Shown here: one piece after another, positions 1-5,321 of the stretch
How positions within the stretch are numbered: position 1 is the first letter of the stretch
How the letters are laid out: every line of letters starts with the position of its first letter
Origin: Cytophagales bacterium
GTDB taxonomy: Bacteria; Bacteroidota; Bacteroidia; Cytophagales; Cyclobacteriaceae
DNA length: 5,706 nucleotides
NCBI GenBank assembly: GCA_020063545.1
Contig: JAGUUF010000084.1
Coordinates: forward strand, 1 to 5,706
Direction: 5' to 3'
The notes under the pieces: model-generated
The model's input: only the letters and a program-made list of their open reading frames with translations
Told to the model about the DNA's origin: nothing
Databases searched by the model: none
Position numbers and translations under genes: made by a program

Positions 1-301
1 CAACATTGTACAGGGTTTTATCATCGCCCGGGCAGATGTCGTCCCTGCGGATATAAATTTGTATGCGGCCGGTTTCATCCTGCAGTTCGGCAAACGAAGC
101 CGAGCCCATAATCCTGCGGCTCATGATGCGGCCCGCAAGGGAAATACCCCGGTAATCGCTTTTATGGCGGGGGTAGTTTTCAAGGATCTCTTTGGCGGAT
201 ACATTAACGTCAAATGTATCGGCCGGATACGGATTGATGCCCAGTTTTTCCAGTTCCTCTTTTGCCTGCCTGCGGATGATTTCCTGTTCGGATAATGACA
301 T
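1..301 (-). CDS. lysS: Lysyl-tRNA synthetase, N-terminal part (cut by window edge)
   Basis: This is the start of a class II lysyl-tRNA synthetase, the cytoplasmic enzyme that charges tRNA-Lys with lysine using ATP. Only the first 100 residues are in the window; the reading frame runs open through position 1. The visible part matches the family N-terminus: an opening helix beginning MSLSEQEIIRR, the GINPYP turn (residues 21-26), then the start of the OB-fold anticodon-binding domain with SLAGRIMSRRIMG (54-66) and FAELQDETGRIQIY (70-83). The catalytic domain lies outside the window. The ATG at 299-301 is chosen because the MSLSEQE start is typical of Bacteroidota LysS. The gene lies 74 bases downstream of the proline dehydrogenase gene on the same strand, with a candidate terminator and promoter between them, so co-transcription is uncertain. 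Identification rests on motif recognition and is firm despite truncation. Confidence 0.95.
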   Translation of the reverse strand, partial: MSLSEQEIIRRQAKEELEKLGINPYPADTFDVNVSAKEILENYPRHKSDYRGISLAGRIMSRRIMGSASFAELQDETGRIQIYIRRDDICPGDDKTLYNV

Positions 302-319
302 GATAACCTGCTTTTCGGG

Positions 320-327
320 CAAAAATA
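320..327 (-). promoter_or_regulatory. Possible lysS promoter, -7 element
   Basis: Read on the minus strand this is TATTTTTG, an exact match to the Bacteroidota -7 consensus TAnnTTTG, ending 18 bases before the lysS ATG. The -33 side is poor: a T-rich stretch lies 19 bases upstream rather than a clear TTTG. A short, AT-rich motif like this can occur by chance, so this is a candidate only. Confidence 0.3.
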
Positions 328-345
328 AGGTAATAAAGCGGAGCT

Positions 346-369
346 AAAAACTGCCAACGGGAAGCAGTT
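346..369 (-). terminator. Weak intrinsic terminator after proline dehydrogenase
   Basis: On the minus strand, a few bases past the proline dehydrogenase stop, AACTGC (369-364) and GCAGTT (354-349) form a perfect 6-base-pair stem around a 9-base loop. The last two stem Ts run into a T tract (350-346). Hairpin plus T-run in the right place fits a rho-independent terminator, but the stem is short and the T tract has only five Ts, two of them paired. It would separate proline dehydrogenase from lysS. Confidence 0.4.
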
Positions 370-375
370 GCACGT

Positions 376-1554
376 TCAATTTCTGCGCCTCTTCAGTTCC
401 TGCTTTATCAGCATTAACTCGCGGCTGCTTTGCCCTGCAACGGACGTATTTTCTTCAGCCCTTCTGAACAGGTACGGCATTACCGCTTGCACAGGCCCGT
501 AAGGAAGGTATTTAACCACGTTATAACCGGCCTTGGCAAGGTTAAACGAAATGTGGTCGCTCATGCCGTACAATTGGGCAAACCATACCCGCGAATCGTT
601 GTTGGACATGCTGTGCTTTTCCATAAGCACGGTAAGGTAGTAGTTGCTGTATTCGTTGTGTGAGCCGCACATTACCGATATGCGCTGCTTGTTATCGATG
701 CAAAAGGCCAATGCTTCATTAAAGGCATCATCGGTGGCCTGCTTGGTGGGGTGAATGGGATCTGGATAGCCCATTTCAGCGGCCCGTTCTCGCTCCTTTT
801 CCATATATGCACCCCGCACCAGCTTGGCACCAAAGTACACGTTGTGCATTACGGCTTCATGAAAATGATTCCGAAGGTTCGGAAGCCCCGCGGTGCGATA
901 TAGCTGGTAAGTGTTGTAAACAATGGCCTTTTCCTTATTGTATTTCTTCATCAAATCCAGTACGATGCGATCGATGGTATCCTGATACCAGGAATCCTCC
1001 GCGTCAACCAGTATCGGGATACCGTATTCAAACCCTTTGGAGCAGATGCGATCCATCCGGGTTTTAACCCGTTCAAGTGCTTCTAGCTCCGCTGTGGTTA
1101 ACGATTGTCCGAGTTGCACTTTCTCAAGCAATGCAGCCGGTGCCAGCCCTGTTACTTTAAAAACACAAAACGGGATACCCGCTGAAGCCCGTGCATTTTC
1201 AATGGTACGCAATGTTTCCTGGGTGGTCTGTTCAAAACCTTTCTCGGTGTGCTCTCCTTCTACTGAGTAATCCAGGATTGCATTCACATTAAACCGGGTA
1301 AGTACGCGCATGGCCTGGTCGGCCTGGTCAATGCTTTCGCCACCGCAAAAATGGTTAAATACCGTTTTCCGGATAATGCCGTTGATAGGAAGGCGAAGGA
1401 ACAACCCCGCCTTCACCATGCCGATGGCCACGGCCGAAATCCACGGGTGGTTTACCAGCGAAAAAATAAAATGCGCTCTTCTCAGTTCAGCATCGGTTTT
1501 ATAGGCAAAAGCTGTTTGTGTATCCTCGAACGAAATTTTGGGTATGAATTCCAT
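376..1554 (-). CDS. Proline dehydrogenase (monofunctional, FAD-dependent)
   Basis: This 392-residue protein is a single-domain proline dehydrogenase. It oxidises L-proline to 1-pyrroline-5-carboxylate, reducing FAD and passing electrons to the quinone pool, usually at the inner face of the membrane. The beta/alpha-barrel signature motifs are present: LVDAED (182-187, the acidic motif of the active site), KLVRGAYMEKE (244-254), QLYGMSDH (327-334), KYLPYGP (348-354) and YLFRRAEEN (361-369), whose paired arginines bind the substrate carboxylate in the family. There is no fused pyrroline-5-carboxylate dehydrogenase domain and no DNA-binding domain, unlike enterobacterial PutA, so the second step of proline breakdown needs a gene outside the window. 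The ATG at 1552-1554 gives a full-length N-terminus (MEFIPKISFEDT) of the kind seen in Bacteroidota homologues. The gene is transcribed away from the aromatic genes. No catalytic residue appears to be missing. Confidence 0.97.
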   Translation of the reverse strand: MEFIPKISFEDTQTAFAYKTDAELRRAHFIFSLVNHPWISAVAIGMVKAGLFLRLPINGIIRKTVFNHFCGGESIDQADQAMRVLTRFNVNAILDYSVEGEHTEKGFEQTTQETLRTIENARASAGIPFCVFKVTGLAPAALLEKVQLGQSLTTAELEALERVKTRMDRICSKGFEYGIPILVDAEDSWYQDTIDRIVLDLMKKYNKEKAIVYNTYQLYRTAGLPNLRNHFHEAVMHNVYFGAKLVRGAYMEKERERAAEMGYPDPIHPTKQATDDAFNEALAFCIDNKQRISVMCGSHNEYSNYYLTVLMEKHSMSNNDSRVWFAQLYGMSDHISFNLAKAGYNVVKYLPYGPVQAVMPYLFRRAEENTSVAGQSSRELMLIKQELKRRRN

Positions 1555-1570
1555 ACTGAAAAATGGTGCG

Positions 1571-1601
1571 CTAATATAGGCGGTGCTTCTCAGGTTTCAA
1601 G
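1571..1601 (-). promoter_or_regulatory. Candidate proline dehydrogenase promoter
   Basis: On the minus strand CTTG (1601-1598) is followed after exactly 19 bases by TATATTAG (1578-1571), a 7-of-8 match to TAnnTTTG. The -33 TTG, the 19-base spacer and the -7 match fit the Bacteroidota sigma-ABfr promoter layout. The -7 element ends 16 bases before the start codon, which implies a very short leader. This is the best-spaced promoter candidate in the window, but it remains inference from sequence. Confidence 0.42.
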
Positions 1602-1604
1602 CCG

Positions 1605-1622
1605 TTACCGGATATCGGGTAA
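1605..1622. promoter_or_regulatory. 18-base near-palindrome, possible operator
   Basis: TTACCGGATATCGGGTAA reads the same on both strands at 16 of 18 positions; only one symmetric pair breaks the pattern. It lies four bases upstream of the -33 motif of the proline dehydrogenase promoter candidate and about 65 bases upstream of the DAHP synthase start. A dimeric transcription factor site is a reasonable reading. No known binding consensus was recognised, and no regulator gene is in the window. Confidence 0.25.
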
Positions 1623-1672
1623 AACAAAATGACGCCCTCCGGCATTAATCCGTTACGATTTAGTGATTTTCT

Positions 1673-1680
1673 TAACTTTC
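1673..1680 (+). promoter_or_regulatory. Weak -7-like element before the DAHP synthase gene
   Basis: TAACTTTC matches TAnnTTTG at all but the last base and ends seven bases before the ATG at 1688. No good -33 motif is found 19-21 bases upstream. If functional it would give an almost leaderless transcript. The true promoter may lie elsewhere in the 133-base gap. Confidence 0.2.
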
Positions 1681-1687
1681 GAACTCA

Positions 1688-2785
1688 ATGAAACCTGATA
1701 ACTGGATTTCAGCGTTTACAACCGGCAACCAACCGCTTGTTATTGCCGGCCCCTGCAGTGCCGAAAGCGCTGAACAGTTACTGGCTGTTGCAACTGCCTT
1801 GAAGGAACAGGGCATACCCCTTATGCGGGCGGGTGTGTGGAAACCCCGCACCCGGCCCGATACGTTTGAAGGTAAGGGCATCGAAGCATTTGAATGGATT
1901 AAGCAGGTTAAAATACAAACCGGTATTGCCGTTGCCATTGAGGTGGCCAGTCCCCGGCACATTCAACAGGCCCTGGATGCCGGCATTGATGTTTTTTGGC
2001 TTGGTGCGCGAACCACCGTCAATCCTTTTCTGGTGCAGGAACTTGCCGATGCCCTGAAAGGTGTTGATAAAATTGTATTGGTAAAAAACCCAATCAATCC
2101 CGACTTATCGCTATGGATAGGTGCCCTGGAGCGCCTTCACCGGGCAGCAGTTACAAAACTCGGAGCAATTCACCGGGGCTTTTCGTCCATCCAGAATTCC
2201 AGGTTCAGAAATCAACCGCTGTGGCAATTGCCGCTGGAGCTGAAAATCCGCTACCCCGAACTTCCGCTTATTGCCGACCCCAGCCACATTGCCGGCAACC
2301 GCGAAATGATTTTTGAAGTTTCGCAAAAAGCGCTCGACCTGGGGTACGATGGGCTGATGATCGAAACCCACCCTGACCCTGATAATGCGTTGAGTGATGC
2401 GCAACAACAGGTTACCCCTGCTGCTTTGCATACGGTACTGGCCAACCTGCGCATAGCCGGGCGCCATTCCGATAACGTGCTTTTCCGTAACCAACTGGAG
2501 CACCTGCGCGAGCGCATTGATCAAATGGACCAAGAACTGATTAACACACTGGCTTCGCGGATGAAACTGGTCGAAAAAATCGGTGACTACAAAAAGGAGA
2601 ATAACGTTACGGTATTTCAGCTTGAACGCTGGAATGAAATTATGAAAACCCGTCCCGAATGGGGGCAGCACGCTAACCTGGCTGCCGACTTCATAAAAGA
2701 ACTGTACCGGGTTATTCACGATGAGTCACTCCGCATCCAAACCGAAATTATGAACCAATCCGAAACCCGGCATGAGGCTCCCTGA
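1688..2785 (+). CDS. aroG: Bifunctional DAHP synthase / chorismate mutase
   Basis: This 365-residue fusion enzyme makes DAHP from phosphoenolpyruvate and erythrose 4-phosphate (first shikimate step) and rearranges chorismate to prephenate. Residues 1 to about 255 form a type I-beta DAHP synthase barrel: AGPCS (20-24), RAGVWKPRTRP (47-57), LGART (105-109), ADPSH (196-200) and IETHPDPD (225-232). By comparison with the Thermotoga enzyme the metal ligands are C23, H200, E226 and D237, with K52 catalytic; all are present. Residues about 267-352 form an AroQ-type helical chorismate mutase, with R274, R291, K302, R314 and Q351 at the positions of E. coli R11, R28, K39, R51 and Q88. The same arrangement is known from Prevotella, where the mutase domain also mediates inhibition by prephenate; similar control here is inference. 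Its 3' end overlaps aroB by 14 bases. No Shine-Dalgarno is seen. The symbol varies between databases (aroG, aroF, aroA). Confidence 0.95.
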   Translation: MKPDNWISAFTTGNQPLVIAGPCSAESAEQLLAVATALKEQGIPLMRAGVWKPRTRPDTFEGKGIEAFEWIKQVKIQTGIAVAIEVASPRHIQQALDAGIDVFWLGARTTVNPFLVQELADALKGVDKIVLVKNPINPDLSLWIGALERLHRAAVTKLGAIHRGFSSIQNSRFRNQPLWQLPLELKIRYPELPLIADPSHIAGNREMIFEVSQKALDLGYDGLMIETHPDPDNALSDAQQQVTPAALHTVLANLRIAGRHSDNVLFRNQLEHLRERIDQMDQELINTLASRMKLVEKIGDYKKENNVTVFQLERWNEIMKTRPEWGQHANLAADFIKELYRVIHDESLRIQTEIMNQSETRHEAP

Positions 2786-3815
2786 CCATATCCGGATTTC
2801 ATCCAGGCCTGAAGACGACCTGCGCGAACTGCTTGCTAAAAAAAATTATTCCCGCGTTTCTGTTCTGGTTGATGAAAATACCAAATCATACTGCTACCCA
2901 CGGTTAAAAAATCAGTTGCCGGAACACCAACTTATTGAAATACCGGCTGGCGAATCAAAAAAAACAATTGAAACCTGCACCCTTGTATGGCAGGCCATGA
3001 CCGAACAACAACTCGACAGGCACTCGGCTCTTATTGTTGTGGGAGGTGGCGTGGCGGGCGACCTCGGGGGATTTTGTGCGGCAACATTTAAGCGTGGCAT
3101 TGATTTTATACTGGTACCCACCACCCTGCTGGCTATGGCCGATGCCAGCATTGGCGGTAAAGTGGCCGTTGATTTTGGTTTTTACAAGAACCAGGTTGGC
3201 GTTTTCCGCGAGCCGGCCTTTACCCTGATTTCGGCTGTATTCCTCGGTTCCCTTCCTGAAAATGAGTTACGGTCAGGTTTTGCCGAAGTGGTAAAGCATG
3301 CCCTAATTTCCGATAAAACACTGTGGGACATCCTCCGGAGTAAGCCCTGGAAAGCCAACGAGTGGAGCAGCCTGGTGCACCACTCGGCATCGTTGAAGTG
3401 GCACGTTGTGCAGCAAGACCCGCTCGAAAAAGGAGCGCGCAAGATCCTCAATGCCGGCCACACCATCGGTCACGCCATCGAAACCTGGTTCCTGGCAAAA
3501 AATCAGCCCGTTCTTCATGGCGAGGCTATTGCGGCAGGGTTGATTTGCGAATCGAAAATTGCATTTAAAAAGAACCTGGTAACCGCACAGGAATTACAGG
3601 AGATTACCAGCTACCTGACATCCGTTTACGGTAACCTGAAACTACCTGGTTCTGCCGATGAAATCGTTCAGCTATGTTACCAGGACAAGAAAAATAAAGG
3701 AAATAGTGTATTGATGGCCCTTTTGGATGGTATCGGAAGGGCCCGATGGGACGTTGCGGTTTCTATGGATGAGATGGTTGACTCGCTGACATATTATGGT
3801 TCGCTTCACACGTAG
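2772..3815 (+). CDS. aroB: 3-Dehydroquinate synthase
   Basis: This 347-residue cytoplasmic enzyme converts DAHP, the product of the gene just upstream, to 3-dehydroquinate, using NAD and a divalent metal. Visible motifs are the NAD-binding glycine-rich stretch VGGGVAGDLGGF (90-101), VPTTLLAMADASIGGK (115-130), FAEVVKHALI (170-179) with metal ligand E172, NAGHTIGHAIE (227-237) and LHGEA (248-252), which supply the metal-binding histidines, and DKKNKG (305-310). Length is close to the family norm of about 350-360. The usual GKNLVG loop is present in the variant form FYKNQVGVF (137-145). The ATG at 2772 lies inside the previous gene, and the ensuing N-terminus (MRLPDHIRISS) leads straight into the fold, so the 14-base overlap looks genuine and suggests translational coupling. 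The 3' end overlaps the opposing small gene by 10 bases. No defect is seen. Confidence 0.97.
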   Translation: MRLPDHIRISSRPEDDLRELLAKKNYSRVSVLVDENTKSYCYPRLKNQLPEHQLIEIPAGESKKTIETCTLVWQAMTEQQLDRHSALIVVGGGVAGDLGGFCAATFKRGIDFILVPTTLLAMADASIGGKVAVDFGFYKNQVGVFREPAFTLISAVFLGSLPENELRSGFAEVVKHALISDKTLWDILRSKPWKANEWSSLVHHSASLKWHVVQQDPLEKGARKILNAGHTIGHAIETWFLAKNQPVLHGEAIAAGLICESKIAFKKNLVTAQELQEITSYLTSVYGNLKLPGSADEIVQLCYQDKKNKGNSVLMALLDGIGRARWDVAVSMDEMVDSLTYYGSLHT

Positions 3816-3994
3816 TGGGCTTCCGAGTCGTTAAACGACTCCCGGCTTTTACGGATGGCGCGTTTTACGTCATCGGCTTTCTTGGCTATAAAATCCACGG
3901 TTTTCTTCTTACGGTCGCCCGTTAAAAGCCATGCGGCCAGCAAAGCCCCAGAGGCAATTCCCAATCCAATCGCTAATTTTTTGGTGGTGCTCAT
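3806..3994 (-). CDS. Small basic single-pass membrane protein, YtxH-like (unknown function)
   Basis: This is a 62-residue protein of unknown function. It has a short polar start (MSTTKK), one hydrophobic glycine/alanine-rich segment at about 7-26 (LAIGLGIASGALLAAWLLTG) and then a highly charged, lysine-rich tail predicted helical (DRKKKTVDFIAKKADDVKRAIRKS, split here by description: residues 27-50). Membrane anchor plus basic amphipathic tail resembles YtxH-type or gas-vesicle-like stress proteins, but this similarity is by shape, not by a diagnostic motif. By the positive-inside rule the tail should be cytoplasmic. There is no lipobox or cleavable signal peptide. Support for it being real: a full TAnnTTTG match just upstream, a plausible membrane-protein composition and a position filling the gap between aroB and aroA. 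Its end overlaps aroB by 10 bases in convergent orientation. It probably has no functional tie to the aromatic genes. Confidence 0.75.
   Translation of the reverse strand: MSTTKKLAIGLGIASGALLAAWLLTGDRKKKTVDFIAKKADDVKRAIRKSRESFNDSEAHYV
3825..3841 (+). terminator. Hairpin after aroB, possible terminator
   Basis: GAGTCG, a TTAAA loop and CGACTC form a perfect 6-base-pair stem (the full 17 bases are symmetric apart from the central base) starting nine bases past the aroB stop. A short TTTT run follows five bases later (3847-3850), so as an intrinsic terminator it is weak. It lies inside the coding end of the opposing small gene, where it encodes part of ESFNDSE, so the symmetry could be partly accidental. 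Confidence 0.33.
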
Positions 3995-4006
3995 AAACTT
4001 CTATAA

Positions 4007-4014
4007 CAAAGTTA
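4007..4014 (-). promoter_or_regulatory. Candidate promoter -7 element for the small membrane protein
   Basis: On the minus strand this is TAACTTTG, an exact match to the Bacteroidota TAnnTTTG element, ending 12 bases before the ATG at 3994. No convincing TTTG is present at the -33 position. The exact match and location upstream of an otherwise isolated gene make it plausible. Confidence 0.4.
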
Positions 4015-4094
4015 ACTGCTAAGTGCATGTAAATGTTTCATGCCCATAAAAAAATCTTCAACAAAATGTAATTTGTGCGACTAACACCTGTTCA

Positions 4095-5321
4095 GTGACA
4101 CCCGCCATAACGCTCCATCACAAGTCCAATATTTCCGGAGTTATCAGTCATTTGCCGGCATCAAAAAGCATCAGCAACCGGGTATTGATTATCCAGGCGC
4201 TATGTTCGGATAAGGCCGCCATCCAAAACCTGTCGGAAGCGAACGATACACGGGTCATGCAGCGCTTGCTTGCCTCATCCGAACCGGTACTTGATGCCGA
4301 GGATGCCGGTACTACCATGCGGTTTCTTACCGCATATTTTGCCACCCGGGGCTCAACAAAACTGCTAACCGGCACCGACCGGATGAAGCAGCGCCCGATA
4401 CACCTGCTGGTTGATGCCCTTCGAAAACTCGGTGCGAACCTGGACTATACCGAAAAAGAGGGATTCCCCCCTGTTGCCATTCAAGGGCCCTTCCGCCAAA
4501 ACACAAACCGCATCAGCATCCGTGGCGATATCAGCAGCCAGTACATTTCGGCATTGCTGATGGTTGCCCCATCCATGCCCCTGGGGTTAACCCTTGAACT
4601 GGACGGAAAAATTTCCAGCCGCCCGTACATTGACATGACCCTCTCGCTGATGCGAACGTTTGGTGCTGAAGCCACATGGAAGGAAAACCTGATTGACGTT
4701 TCTCCCGGAACCTACCGGGCCACACCCTATACTGTAGAACCAGATTGGTCGGCTGCCGGATACTGGTTTGCGTTTACAGCGCTGGCCCGGCAGGCCGAGG
4801 TTGTGCTACCCGGGTTATCGGCCAAATCGGTTCAGGGCGACCGCATTATTGTTGATATGATGGAGTTGTTGGGTGTAAAAGCCGAGCCCCGTGGAAATAA
4901 CCTGGTATTAAGTCCGAAAGAACACCGGGATGAGTTCGAGTGGGATTTTACCGATTGCCCCGACCTGGCCCAGACGGTAGCGGTGGTGTGTGCCGCCAAA
5001 GGAATCAGCGCAACGTTTACCGGATTAGAAAGTTTGAAAATCAAAGAAACCGATCGCACAACAGCACTTCAACATGAATTAGCCAAACTCGGGGCAGGGT
5101 TTGTTGAGGATGCAGGCAGGTGGCGGTTGACTGCTGCCGAACGGCTGCCTGACCAAATCGCACCCATCCGAACCTATCTTGACCACCGCATGGCCATGGC
5201 TTTTGCCCCGTTGTGCATGCTCAGAACTGTTCATATTGAAAATCCCGGGGTTGTCAGAAAATCCTACCCGCGCTTCTGGCACGATGTGAAATCGGTTGGA
5301 ATTACTGCAGTTGAGCAGTAA
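4095..5321 (+). CDS. aroA: EPSP synthase (3-phosphoshikimate 1-carboxyvinyltransferase)
   Basis: This 408-residue cytoplasmic enzyme joins shikimate 3-phosphate and phosphoenolpyruvate to give 5-enolpyruvylshikimate 3-phosphate, shikimate step 6. Motifs in order: LPASKSISNR (20-29, with the substrate-binding SKS), DAGTTMRFLTA (70-80), TDRMKQRP (94-101), SSQYISALL (147-155), EPDWSAAGYW (215-224), DCPDLAQT (287-294, D290 at the position of catalytic E. coli D313), LKIKETDR (314-321, E318 and R321 matching E341 and R344), LDHRMAMAFA (362-371) and VRKSYPRFW (387-395, K389 matching K411). It is about 20 residues shorter than the E. coli enzyme, mainly in the middle, but no catalytic motif is lost. 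The start is GTG: the frame is closed by a stop at 4047 and contains no upstream ATG. Separated from aroB by a small opposing gene, it is probably transcribed on its own. Its end overlaps the next, convergent gene by 20 bases. Confidence 0.96.
   Translation: MTPAITLHHKSNISGVISHLPASKSISNRVLIIQALCSDKAAIQNLSEANDTRVMQRLLASSEPVLDAEDAGTTMRFLTAYFATRGSTKLLTGTDRMKQRPIHLLVDALRKLGANLDYTEKEGFPPVAIQGPFRQNTNRISIRGDISSQYISALLMVAPSMPLGLTLELDGKISSRPYIDMTLSLMRTFGAEATWKENLIDVSPGTYRATPYTVEPDWSAAGYWFAFTALARQAEVVLPGLSAKSVQGDRIIVDMMELLGVKAEPRGNNLVLSPKEHRDEFEWDFTDCPDLAQTVAVVCAAKGISATFTGLESLKIKETDRTTALQHELAKLGAGFVEDAGRWRLTAAERLPDQIAPIRTYLDHRMAMAFAPLCMLRTVHIENPGVVRKSYPRFWHDVKSVGITAVEQ
5302..5321. terminator. Symmetric hairpin spanning the overlap of two convergent genes
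   Basis: TTACTGC (5302-5308) and GCAGTAA (5315-5321) are perfect inverted repeats around a 6-base loop. They span exactly the overlap between aroA and the opposing binding-protein gene, so each arm ends in a stop codon and both coding sequences end in GCAGTAA. The hairpin would form in either transcript. No strong T tract follows on either strand (plus: GTCGGTTTAT), so a shared terminator or 3'-end stabiliser is only a possibility. Confidence 0.3.

Noticed and set aside
376..1554. Possible bifunctional PutA (proline dehydrogenase plus pyrroline-5-carboxylate dehydrogenase)
   Set aside because: The protein ends at 392 residues just after the RRAEEN motif and the next gene is lysS, so no aldehyde dehydrogenase domain is present.
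1351..1632. 93-codon plus-strand open frame antisense to the start of proline dehydrogenase and running into the intergenic gap
   Set aside because: Most of it is the complement of the proline dehydrogenase N-terminus, its composition is not protein-like and it covers the proline dehydrogenase promoter candidate.
2111..2719. 202-codon open frame on the minus strand, opposite the DAHP synthase/chorismate mutase gene
   Set aside because: It lies wholly antisense to a gene with clear motifs over its whole length, shows no recognisable family feature and has no promoter or independent support. It is a reading-frame shadow.
4069..4075. TAATTTG as a promoter element for aroA
   Set aside because: It is one base short of TAnnTTTG and no -33 motif lies at the right distance. 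aroA probably has a promoter in the 100-base gap, but I cannot point to it.
1688..5321. A novel defence or biosynthetic system built around the aro genes
   Set aside because: All large genes are recognisable core metabolism with intact motifs and no accessory, mobile or phage-like features. The only unknown is one small membrane protein.
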